Made by a program: the position numbers and the translations under genes | DNA from: Bipolaris cookei | Taxonomy: Eukaryota > Ascomycota > Dothideomycetes > Pleosporales > Pleosporaceae | Length of the DNA: 64,000 bases | Reading direction: 5' to 3' | Assembly: GCA_002286855.1 (NCBI GenBank) | Contig: NRSV01000057.1 | Span: 3,647 to 67,646 of the forward strand | In this document: piece after piece, positions 42,608-52,052 of the stretch | Numbering within the stretch: position 1 is the first letter of the stretch | How the letters are laid out: every line of letters begins with the position of its first letter | The notes under the pieces: generated by a model | Database searches by the model: none | The model's input: the letters and a program-made list of their open reading frames with translations, nothing else | What the model was told of the DNA's origin: nothing

Positions 42608-43124
42608 ACCTACTTCTATACTGCGGCTTCTATAGCGCAGAAAGAAACCAGCTTAAAAAGACTCTAGGCCAAAAAGTACTTAAACTACCACTCCTACTCC
42701 ATACTTCGTGTGGTATAGAAGCTACCTTAGCTTTTATTACCAGTACGAAGATAGGAACAAGAAAGTGGTACCTAGGCCAGGAAGACTAGAAAAGAATAAA
42801 AACAAGAAAGAAAACAGCAAGAAAGAAAGAAAAAGAAGAAAAACACGTTTGCTTTTATTTGCGTTTATTAGTACTATTTCCTTTCGCTCTAGAGAGCTCG
42901 CTGGAAGGCAGCTTAGCCGCCCTACATCTCTCCCTGTCACCAAACTGCTCTTTAGCACCAGGCATCTAGAAAGCTAGTAATAGCTGAGCTAGATAAAGGC
43001 CGAAGCACCCTAGCTACACTCTGTATCAGAAACCTCCAAATTGTAAATAAGAACTAGATAGAACGGCCTTTGGCCAAAGTCTTACATAGCCAACGGCTAA
43101 TACAGGACTATAAATGGAATTAAT
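42608..43124 (+). mobile_element. 517-bp 5'-truncated LINE with 16-bp TSD
   Basis: The insertion is bracketed by AATTGTGTCATTGATC at 42592-42607 and again at 43125-43140, a perfect target-site duplication. The content parallels 1598-2110: the end of ORF2 (TACTTCTATACTGCGGCTTC), the same 3' UTR and palindrome, and a short A/T-rich tail. It lies 59 bp downstream of the desaturase stop. Confidence 0.92.
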
Positions 43125-43140
43125 AATTGTGTCATTGATC

Positions 43141-43762
43141 TTGTCATGTCTCATGATCATCCTCAACGTTTTTGAACTCCGAGCACCAACACAAGTTGTA
43201 CTTCGATGCTTGCAAGCTCAGAAACTAGACGCAAAACTAAGTCTTTCAGCCCTACAATTGATGTTGATCTTTATGTACACGTGTCATGTTAAAGTGTCTG
43301 GCTCGGAACGAACAGGGAATGAAATGGTGTGATACCGTACGGAAATGATGCCCGATCGTCGTCCGCCGATCCGTGAACCCCGGTCCAACATGGTCCACTT
43401 TTGATAGGGACAACATTAGTGAGCTACATTTGCATCATTTTCGCATTGACTTAGTAATATTCCGTAAGCTTAGTGAATAAACGAGGGTATGTTGATATCT
43501 ATATATGCAAACGGCCCGACAAAGAGTAATAATTCTGCCTTGCAGAGGAAATCTACGTGAACAGGTTTGTTGTCTCAATGCGAGAACACGCGCTCACAGA
43601 ATATACTTGTCGCCTTGACAAAACGAATTACTATGTCTGACGTACAGCAATGCCTACTAAACAGACATTGTCTCATCCTATCTGTTGCGAAGTTCATAAA
43701 TGTACTGCGAGATCCCCCAGTGAACGCCCTTACTGAGCGCAAGGCAAACAGAACATTGTGTG
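43141..43762. other. Intergenic upstream of the EHT1-like gene
   Basis: No supported gene; presumed promoter of the gene at 43763. Confidence 0.45.
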
Positions 43763-45401
43763 ATGGACCTCCTCAAAAGATTATGGGCTGCCCGAGTGTC
43801 ATTCTACCACTCGGAACATCCCATATCATTGACAAGTCGCTCGGACCACAAAATCACCCTACCAGACCTATGCAAGCATTCAACGCCACCATACCGACCC
43901 AGTTTCGTCCTCTTCAACGGACATCTCCAAACTCTATGGACAGCTCTGAAACATACTGAGGTCGTTGTGTACTACAAGCGACAGATCTTCAAGTCAGAGG
44001 ATGAACTATACCCTGGAACCTTCGCTGTCGATTTTGTCAGCCAAGATGATAGTAATATTAAGCAAGAAGAGTCCTCGTTACCCCCGAATACAACATACTA
44101 CAAAGATTATAACGCACCTACTAGCTCACTTGATTACACGCCGATGCTAGTCGTATTACATGGTGTCGCTGGCGGTTCCCACGAGCCGTATATTAAGCAT
44201 GTGCTAGCACCGCTGGTCGCATCTGGGTGGGAGGCATGTGTCATTGTGTCGCGTGGTTGTGGCGGCACTCGGCTGACTAGCCCATTGCTGTATAATGCGC
44301 GGTCAACGTGGGACCTGAAGCAGACGGTGGCGTTCCTACGGCGCAGGTTCCCCAACCGACCGCTATATGCTATCGGCTTCTCCATTGGAGCGAATATCCT
44401 TGTCAACGTAAGATCCCCTGTAGTTACATGAACCTCAAAAATGCTAATAGAGAGTGGGAAAGTAGTATCTGGGCGAGGAGGGTGAGAAATGTGACGTCAG
44501 GGCCGCCGTAGTGTGCTCGAACCCTTGGAACTTGGAGGTCGTTGACAAGGCACTCCGGCGGAGCTGGATAGGCCTCAATATCTACTCACATGCTCTGGCG
44601 AACGGAATGAAGCAGATTGTGCAACGGTGAGGAAGAGTTCTGGTTATCGCACGACCGTTTAGTCACTAACGAGTAATGCAGGCATGCTGAGATGATATTT
44701 AGAAACGGTGGAATTGCTGCTGCTGCAGTAGAGAAGATACGGTACTTTTTCGACTTTGATATGTATGCGCACAATATTTTCAACTACACTGAGAGCGATC
44801 ACTAAGTTTACTCGGGAAGTGCCGTGCAGCTACCCATGTGGGGCTATCCAACAAGGGGGACGTATTACCGGGACGCATCATCGGTCGATGCTGTCTTGGC
44901 GGTAAGAGTCCCGCTCTTTGCTCTCAATGCAGAAGACGATCCGGTGAGGTTAACACTCCACTTCTGTCGTACATTTCACTAAAGAAAAACTTGGAGATTT
45001 CTCATCATGAAGCATTGCCATTCGAAGAGTTTCAAAAAAATCCTTACATTGTGCTCTGCACGACTTCTTCCGGCGGCCACCTGGGCTGGTATGAAGCAGA
45101 AGAGCAAAGGTGGTTCACCAAACCAGTACGTGTCCTCTAACTACATTGGAACCACAGTAGGAGACGGTGGAAAAGGATATTTTATTAAAAGTATGAGCAG
45201 GTCGTTTCGTTTTTCGAGACTCTACATCATAACATCGACTGGACGAAACCTGTGAAGCCTACTTCTCATGTCCCACCAGTAACTCATTCCTTCGAGTACA
45301 ACCCTGTCCGCCGCAAGATACAACCTACTACCGCAGCGCACCTTCTTCATCAGGCTGAGGTTCACAATACTCTCTCGAATAACTACCTCTGGCTCATGTG
45401 A
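43763..45401 (+). pseudogene. EHT1/YheT-type alpha/beta hydrolase, frame broken in exon 3
   Basis: Five exons fit family and splice signals: 43763-44407, 44466-44626, 44682-44943, 44997-45125, 45201-45401. The product would be ~465 residues. Motifs: FNGHLQTLWTALK (early), VVLHGVAGGSHEPYI, nucleophile GFSIGAN, NPWNLE, GYPTRGTYYRDASS, NAEDDP (Asp), GGHLGWYE (His). Yeast EHT1/EEB1 relatives make or cleave medium-chain acyl esters. In exon 3 the frame reads ESDH then TAA at 44804-44806. Between about 44790 and 44845 the +1 frame instead gives FTREVPCSY, the sequence the family should have, so a frameshift and a compensating one flank that stretch. Either a recent pseudogene or a sequencing error; everything else is intact. 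Confidence 0.75.
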
Positions 45402-45723
45402 CTCTTTGGCATGATCTTCTGTTTATTACCACTCAGCATACAAGTATTGGTTGATAGAATCCAATACGACGGTTTAAAAATCCAATGGAAAGAAGATCGA
45501 AAATTGTTTCAAAGGTGTGACCTCATAACAATACGTGATCAGGAACCATATCTATACATACGCATATGTCGTCGTCTATTCTTATTCACTCCACAATGTG
45601 GATTGAATCGAAATTCCTGTTTTTCTAATATTCATTACTCAACTATCCCAATAGTCTCAAACATCGGCCGAAACTTGTATAATTGTTGGTGAAAGTCTGT
45701 ATCTAGAACATTTGGTAGAACAC

Positions 45724-46389
45724 TCAACAAGCTAGGCTTGTTTTGATATAATCTGGATAATCTTCGGCCCCTCGGTAACGAGATGTAACTGCCATGAAAC
45801 CGTAAACTAAGAGAGCAATGGGTGTGGCGATCCCAACGACTACAAAGAATGCAAACCCAGGTGCCACCACAGTCATCCTCAGAGTCATTATGATTGAGAA
45901 TAACAACCCCAGAACTATCTTCGCTGGGCTTCCTAAGTATTGACGAACAACGCGACTCTGCTTCGTATTTAGAACAGTATTCTGAGGTGAGATGGCCTCG
46001 GCTCGTGTTTGAGCTCTATGTGTGACATTCGCCTTTTGCTAATTATCAAAGATTAGCCCACACTTTACCGTCGGAGGTTGTGAAAACTTACCAGCGATGG
46101 AATTTGTCCGACTAGCAAACCCTCCATTATAGCTTTTACCTCTTCGGAGTGAGCAGCGTCCTCAAAAGCTTCGGTGGCGTCTTTTCCTGCAAAGGCACGA
46201 AGTACCTCTTCACCTCCAGGGTGCTCTTCTACGAACTTGGATACATTATACACTATAACGATTAATTCGGTTTCTTGGAAAATAGAGAAGAGTAGAAAAC
46301 TAACCATATCCACAAATGCAAACCCATAAATCATCTCCTTGGCCATGATTTGCTACTTCTGTCAATGATAACACCGTTACCTCAGCCAT
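45724..46389 (-). CDS. Cytochrome b5 with C-terminal membrane anchor
   Basis: Three exons on the minus strand: 46305-46389, 46092-46252, 45724-46038 (introns 52 and 53 bp); 186 residues. The start MAEVTVLSLTEVANH at 46389 gives the canonical N-terminus; a MAKE.. frame at 46346 is a shadow. Heme ligands: His39 in EEHPGGEEV and His63 in AAHSEEV. Past residue ~85 comes a polar linker (RAQTRAEAISPQN) and then two hydrophobic stretches (LGLLFSIIMTL; PGFAFFVVVGIATPIALLVYG, quoted in part), so it is ER tail-anchored. It should supply electrons to the desaturase and/or P450; it is divergently transcribed from the P450 over 475 bp. Confidence 0.88.
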
Positions 46390-46864
46390 GTTGAAAAAAC
46401 GAAAAGGAAACACGCGAAGGGTTCTAATTCTGTCAAGATGAACAAAAACGTCAAATAATGTTACCTCCATCAACATATCCAGCACACACACACACAATTT
46501 ATTTACGCCCGGCGGCCGAGCCGAAAGGGCTACTAACGCTAGTCTAACTTTACACTTCCTATGCTCATTCTTGGTCTTCTTAGCCATATCCAGCACAGCT
46601 TGGCTCACGTGACGCTTTTAGTAGGTACTGACTAAGTGGCTCCCTGCCTATCTTGACTAATTCAAGTAAGCTCATACTCATGTCCGCCCTTAGTAAATCC
46701 AGCATTATTTCGCGTTTAGAATCATGACGCGATACGAGAGAAAGGAATGGGAGTTGCCTGGTTATATCCTACGTGTTTGTGTCCGTGATGATTTCAATCT
46801 CGCTTGACTAGGTCGACTTCACACCGTCTTTCGGCAACTTTTCTTCGTATCCCAAACGCACAAG
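46390..46864. promoter_or_regulatory. Shared promoter region, cytochrome b5 / P450
   Basis: 475 bp between divergent start codons (46389 minus, 46865 plus), so both 5' ends must lie here. It has a short CA repeat (about 46483-46497) and a GC-rich GCCCGGCGGCCGAGCC patch near 46507-46522. No transcription-factor site can be assigned with confidence. Confidence 0.6.
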
Positions 46865-48652
46865 ATGGTATACATCACTGTACATCTACTAGGAATCAGC
46901 GGGAGCTGGAGTCATTCTTTCCAATTGGACGAATTCAAAACGTTCCAAGCGTTTCGTGCCGCTATTCTAACCAGATTCAATATTCTAGTAGAAGAAGGTA
47001 AGGTGTGCCCCAAACCTAGCCCGACACACTGTACTCACGGATCCTATAGCTGATGTTACCCTATATCAGAATTCCAGAAAGATATACCTATTAGACGAAA
47101 TCAAGGAAGGGCCCATAAGTGTTGTCGTCGGCAAAAGCAGAGTTAGAGACCCCCAGGGTCCAACAGGTGTTCCGTTCTTTGGAAATTACTTCGACATCTA
47201 CCCTGACCATGTCGGAAACTACCGCCGCCTCTTTGATACATACGGACGCGTGATCAAAATACGCAACATTGGCCGAACCTTTTACTTGACTAATGATCCC
47301 GAGGTAGCCAAACTGGCTTTCAGAGACGGTGAATATTTTACAAAAGCTCCAACATCTCCGGCTCATCCCCTTCATGGAATAGAGGATCCTTCTGCACTAT
47401 TTCTTTGCGACACCGAGTCTCCGGCTTGGAAAGAAGCCCACAGGTTTCTTCCCCCAAGCATGTCGCCGAAAGCACTAAGGCACCACCTGCCCAGCATAAT
47501 AGATGCTGTTACTTTGTCCTTCAAGGTTTTGGATCAGATTGAGACTCTTGGCCAAGCCTTTAATGTTTTCAAGTATGCAAGCAAGTTGGCTGCGCAGATT
47601 TCTGCGAAGCTCGTGTTGGGCGTAGATTTAAACCACTTCGATTCTTTGGACACGCCACTGCACAGAATGATGGAGCTTATTGAACGTGCAGTCAAGTTAA
47701 ATACTCGTCTTCAGGTGCGAGGCAAATTGTATTCGCACCTTCCATTCGGTACATTCCCGTTTTCATGTTGAGTGTTCAAAGCTGATCATAATTAGGAGAC
47801 CCGGCGCTACTTCGGCAGACTTTGAAGGAAGTTTATGGCTATATTGATCAAGGAATTCAAGACTGCATCCGCGAAGACGCGAACAACCTACCACTCCAAG
47901 TTGCAGCCACTGATTCTACCTGTCTCGTGGATTACTTGCTTCGTGCAACGGACAGCTCCGGAAACAAGATGACAACTCGGTACATACGAGGCAACGTCCT
48001 GGTTCTTCTGGGTGCTGGTTTCATCACCAGCTCAGCTTTCCTCTCCTGGCTCATCTACTCTTTCACTGTCTACCCAGGCATGCAAGAGCGGCTGCTGCAG
48101 GAATTGGTCGACTATGGCGCTACAGCGGATAAGCACTGGGCGTATGAGGAGCTTCAGGCGCTGCCATTCCTGGATAGCTTCGTCAAGGAAACGCAGCGCC
48201 TGCACAGCCCGTCTTTCCAGCCAGCCCGCAACACGCGCCAGGACGTCATCCTACCCGGTGCTTACCGCTTACCCGCGGGCGCGATCATCATTCCTAGCCT
48301 GCCCCACTTGCACACTAATCCTGCCCACTGGGACGATCCATACCGTTTCGATCCCGATCGCTGGACGACGGCACGCGTGAAGGAGCGGCACCGCTCTGCC
48401 TATGTTCCTTTCGCGGCAGGTGCACGCGGTTGCATTGGATTCAATGCAGCATTGATAGAAGCAAAGATTGCTGTTGCTAAGTTGGTTTACCGCTATGAGT
48501 TTACAGATGCGAGCGAGGAGGCTGTCGGTTATGATCCGGAATTCAACAACGTCAGACCATCGAATTTCTATGCAATAGCTGTAAAAAGAACTTCTTGGCC
48601 TGCGCCAAACTTCGACGACGCCAGAAATGCTTATGTACTTAGGTCTCATTAG
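46865..48652 (+). CDS. Cytochrome P450 with an N-terminal beta-grasp-like extension
   Basis: Exons 46865-46997, 47050-47748, 47796-48652 (introns 52 and 47 bp); 562 residues. Residues 1-75 (VYITVHLLGISGSW, FKTFQAFRAAILTRF, KIYLLDEIKEG) are soluble and alternate strand/helix like a ubiquitin/PB1-type fold; there is no N-terminal membrane helix. The P450 fold begins at GPTGVPFFGNY (~residue 90). I-helix GAGFITS (350-356) lacks the usual acidic-Thr pair, with ITSS instead of D/E-TT. ExxR is ETQR (409-412). The heme loop is FAAGARGCIG, Cys490 as ligand. Likely monooxygenase acting on the cluster product; substrate unknown. The changed I-helix suggests atypical oxygen chemistry (inference). Frame intact. 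Confidence 0.85.
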
Positions 48653-48936
48653 ACTTATATATAGCAAAAGTCCGGAATTCTATAACTAACTACTCGTCTG
48701 CATAGGTACAAAGCCATTGAAAAGCTGCGTGTGCACTTTCAATGACCGAAATGTTTTAGTGACGATGCACAGAGTGTTACAAGTAACAAAAAGGATCCTC
48801 TCCTTGACAAGTGACGAGATGGCCGAAGGCCTAAGGACGTCCACATCAGAAGGTAATGATCATCGCGTGGTTAGGTCACGTGATGTGCCATCCCGCCAAG
48901 AGCAACCATCCAAGGGATGGCAGGGCGTCTTGGGAT

Positions 48937-49000
48937 AGCAGGACTGGAAGCAATGAGGATATAAGGATGGATGGGTTTCATTATTACTCTCGTTTTGGTC
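48937..49000 (+). repeat. ~65-bp dispersed repeat, copy 1 (possible LTR fragment)
   Basis: AGCAGGACTGGAAGCAATGA followed by GGATATAAGGATGGAT is repeated at 60970-61035, after which the copies diverge gradually (TTTCATTATTACTCTC against TTTCATTGTTGTACCC). The TATA-like ATATAAGG and position suggest the promoter part of a solo LTR, but neither ends nor target duplication were found. 48653-48936 holds nothing supported. Confidence 0.5.
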
Positions 49001-49076
49001 AACTCAAATTGTACTTTCTTACTAGTATCTTTACTTAACAAGATTGTTATTTGTTAGTCTATAGCAATATAGATTA

Positions 49077-50926
49077 ACGTGGTTTACAAGCGAGCGCCGC
49101 GTACAAGCGAGCGCCGCACCCCACCAACTTCGCGCACCTCTTTCATCTCAATACACAATGGCTCAACGTAGCGCTAGTCAGTTAGTTTCAAACGAATCAG
49201 ATATTCAGCTTGCTATCTCTTCTATCAAGTCTGGTCAAATACAGAGCAATCGTAGTGCTGCTGCCATCTATAATGTGTCTGAACGAACGATCCGTCGCCG
49301 ACGCGTCGGCAAGCCTGCGCGACGCGATTGCCAGCCCAACTCAAAGAAGCTCACTAAGCTAGAAGAGGAGGTGATAGTTGATCATATACTTGATCTAGAT
49401 CTACGTGGATTTTCGCCTACCTACGCTGCTGCGCGCAATATGGCTGACAGACTCCTGGCCAGCGCCGCGCGCAGCCAGGTTGGTGTCCACTGGCCGCGCA
49501 ACTTTGTCAAGCGTACAGACAGTCTTGCGACATGTTTCAATCGAGCCTACGATAGGCAGAGAGCTCTATGTGAAGATCCAGCCTTAATCAAGAGCTGGTT
49601 TGAGCTTGTAGAGCAGACGAAGGCCAAGTATGGCATCTGTAACGAGGACGTCTATAACTTCGACGAAGCTGGCTTTATGATGGGCAAGATTACTACTCAG
49701 CTTGTCATTACAGCGTCAGAGAGAAGAAGCCGGCCAAAGGCTATCCAGCCAGGTGGCCGAGAGTGGGTGACGTTTATCGCTGGGATTAACGCAGCTGGCT
49801 GGTCTATCCCACCGTTTCTGATCTTTACTGGCAAGTATCACTTATCTGCCTGGTATGAGGAGGCAGAGATCCCACGCGACTGGGCGATCGCAGTGAGCGA
49901 TAACGGCTGGACGACTAATGAGCTAGGAGTTGAGTGGCTAAAGCACTTTGTCAAACATACAAATGGCAAGGTTATTGGGGCACGCCGGCTGCTTATTCTT
50001 GACGGCCATGAGAGCCACCAGTCACTTGAGTTCCAAGAGCTCTGCAAGAAGAACAATATCTATACGCTCTGTATGCCGCCTCACTCGTCTCACCTGCTCC
50101 AGCCTCTTGACGTTGGCTGCTTCTCGCCATTGAAGCGCGCGTATAGTCGTGAGGTCGAGAGTCTGATACGCAACTGTATCAACCACATCACCAAGCTCGA
50201 GTTTCTACCAGCGTTTAAGGCAGCATTCGATCGATCTTTCACGCCAGCCAATATCTGCTCAGCTTTCCGAGGCGCAGGCCTTGTTCCTCTCCAGCCAGAA
50301 GCTGTTCTATCAAAGCTTGACGTAAAGCTGCGTACGCCTACTCCTCCAGCTACTCCTCCAGCTACTCTTACAGAAGCTCTCTGGCAGGCCTGTACGCCAG
50401 GCAACCTACGCGAGCTTGAAGCTCAATCAACGCTGATAAGTAATCGCGTTCGACAGCACAAAAGCTCATCACCAGCTTCAATTATCGCGGCAATTGGTCA
50501 GCTTAAGAAGGGGGCAGAGATAATGATGCTCTCAGCTGAGCTAATGCGCGATCGAATCGCCAGCCTTGAGAGAGCTAACACAGCAGTATCAGAGCGTAGA
50601 AAGCGTAAGAAAAAGCGGATACAGAAGCGTGGAGTCCTTACTAAGGGAGCTGGAGAGGACATACTTGCTCAACGTGAGGCTGATGAGCAGATTATTCGTG
50701 AGGAGCGTCAAGGAGGAGAGCGATCAGGTGTCAGCCGCCGAGCTCTTACGCGCTGTAGTAGATGCAAAGAGACTGGTCATAACTCGCGTACATGTAAAAA
50801 AGATACTCTAGATAGCAATTAATCTACTATCTTAATATCTATTAAAACCATCTATATGTGGTGGAGCTACACGCTTGTAAAGGTGTGCGAAGTTGGTGGG
50901 GTGCGGCGCTCGCTTGTAAACCACGT
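49077..50926 (+). mobile_element. Intact autonomous-looking pogo/Fot1-like element (copy G)
   Basis: Ends ACGTGGTTTACAAGCGAGCG at 49077 and its complement at 50926, TA on both sides (49075-49076, 50927-50928). 1,850 bp. The left subterminal region has a tandem duplication of TACAAGCGAGCGCCGC that the right end has once. It carries a complete transposase and is the best reference for the damaged copies A, E, F, H, I and J. Confidence 0.92.
49158..50822 (+). CDS. Pogo/Fot1-family DD35D transposase (copy G)
   Basis: 554 residues, no intron. N-terminal psq-type HTH (IYNVSERTIRRRR, 37-49), CENP-B-type DNA-binding HTH around VGVHWPRNFVKRTDS (108-122), then the catalytic set Asp169 (YNFDEAGF), Asp282 (LLILDGHESH) and Asp318 (LLQPLDVGCF), spaced as DD35D. 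After ~residue 380 comes an alpha-helical linker. A CCHC zinc knuckle (RCSRCKETGHNSRTC, about 530-544) follows at the very C-terminus, an unusual addition shared by the ACGTGG-ended copies here. All residues needed for cutting are present and the frame is clean, so it could be active and could mobilise the deleted copies. Confidence 0.9.
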   Translation: MAQRSASQLVSNESDIQLAISSIKSGQIQSNRSAAAIYNVSERTIRRRRVGKPARRDCQPNSKKLTKLEEEVIVDHILDLDLRGFSPTYAAARNMADRLLASAARSQVGVHWPRNFVKRTDSLATCFNRAYDRQRALCEDPALIKSWFELVEQTKAKYGICNEDVYNFDEAGFMMGKITTQLVITASERRSRPKAIQPGGREWVTFIAGINAAGWSIPPFLIFTGKYHLSAWYEEAEIPRDWAIAVSDNGWTTNELGVEWLKHFVKHTNGKVIGARRLLILDGHESHQSLEFQELCKKNNIYTLCMPPHSSHLLQPLDVGCFSPLKRAYSREVESLIRNCINHITKLEFLPAFKAAFDRSFTPANICSAFRGAGLVPLQPEAVLSKLDVKLRTPTPPATPPATLTEALWQACTPGNLRELEAQSTLISNRVRQHKSSSPASIIAAIGQLKKGAEIMMLSAELMRDRIASLERANTAVSERRKRKKKRIQKRGVLTKGAGEDILAQREADEQIIREERQGGERSGVSRRALTRCSRCKETGHNSRTCKKDTLDSN

Positions 50927-50928
50927 TA

Positions 50929-51289
50929 CCAAGTTATGGTTAGCGCGGGGGACAAATCTCAGCAGCCAGGTAGAGATTGTGTACATTACAGGCCGTTACC
51001 TAGTCGTTCGAAACCTGATATGACCGCACGCTAAGTCTTCTTGTAAAAAGCGAACAAGAATCGCATTAAACTGGAGATACCCAGAAGTCATGCAGATAGA
51101 GAATGCACGTCTCTATGGAATAGGCATGACCTATTTGGTCCGACATGCATTGTATACAGCCTATGATAGGCTAGAGCCTAGTTAGTGTGTTGTTCCTTGA
51201 TGGAATCTCGGCTTGCTCATAGAATCCAGATGCCACCTAGGGCACCGGGATTCGGCGCGCATACGATCCGAACTACGTTCGGACGCCAG
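50929..51289. other. Spacer with one 18-bp-unit relic
   Basis: 50945-50975 matches the end of the tandem repeat at 3496-3523 (GGGGACAAATCTCAGCAGCCA). The remainder has no gene and runs up to the truncated copy H. Confidence 0.5.
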
Positions 51290-52050
51290 ACACAGAATCC
51301 GACCGTCATCAGTAAGGAGACCTTCCTGCCAGCCTTTAAGGCTGCTTTTGAGCAGTCTATCACGAAGGAGAACATCCAAGCTGGCTTCAGAGGCGCTGGT
51401 CTAGTCCCACATGACCCACAGGCCGTGCTATCAAAGCTTGATGTGGTGGTGCAGACACCAAAACAATCACCGCGACGGGTAGCCGCCTGGGAGGCGTAGA
51501 CACCACGCAACGCGCACGAAGTCGAGGCTCAAAGTACTCTCATTTGACAGAGAGTAAGAAATCGCCTTGGGTCTTCTGCAAGTTCTCTTGACGAGAAGGT
51601 CGCACAGTTAAGTAAAGGGGCTCAGCAAATAGCACATGAGATGACACTTATGAGGGTGGAAGTAGCTGGTCTTCGAGAGGCTCTAGATACAGCAAACAAG
51701 CGTAAGAGCCACAAGCGGCGATACGTACAGACAGAAGAGACTCTTACTTTAGGCGAGGTGCAAGAAGTACTAGCTGAACAGGCGGGTAGCAGTCGTGGCG
51801 ATGGTGAGAGTGCGTTGAAGAGGGTGCGAGGAGAGAGGCGGTGCGGGCGTTGCAAGCAGACTGGATATAACGCTCGTACCTGCGCAGTTGAGGTAGATAG
51901 TGCAAGTGATAGTAGCGATTCTGATAATTAATTTGGTATATCATGATAGTTTATTGACTGTGATCAAAGTGCGTGATAAGGTGTCGACGTCGACGCGCTG
52001 GTGGGGAGGTGGCCACTCGCTTGGGGTGGCCGCTCGCTTGTGAACCACGT
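51290..52050 (+). mobile_element. 3' half of a pogo/Fot1-like element (copy H)
   Basis: It starts abruptly inside the transposase (SKETFLPAFKAAFEQS) and continues past the catalytic core to the CCHC knuckle (RCGRCKQTGYNARTC, His of the knuckle changed to Tyr) and stop at 51931. The normal right TIR ends at 52050, with TA. In-frame TAG near 51498 and TGA near 51545 kill it. The right 60 bp are the same as the corresponding end of copy B. Confidence 0.8.
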
Positions 52051-52052
52051 TA

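Noticed and set aside
46065..46346. Cytochrome b5 start at the MAKE codon (46346)
   Set aside because: That frame crosses the intron. Start 46389 with a 52-bp intron gives the canonical N-terminus and correct splice phase.
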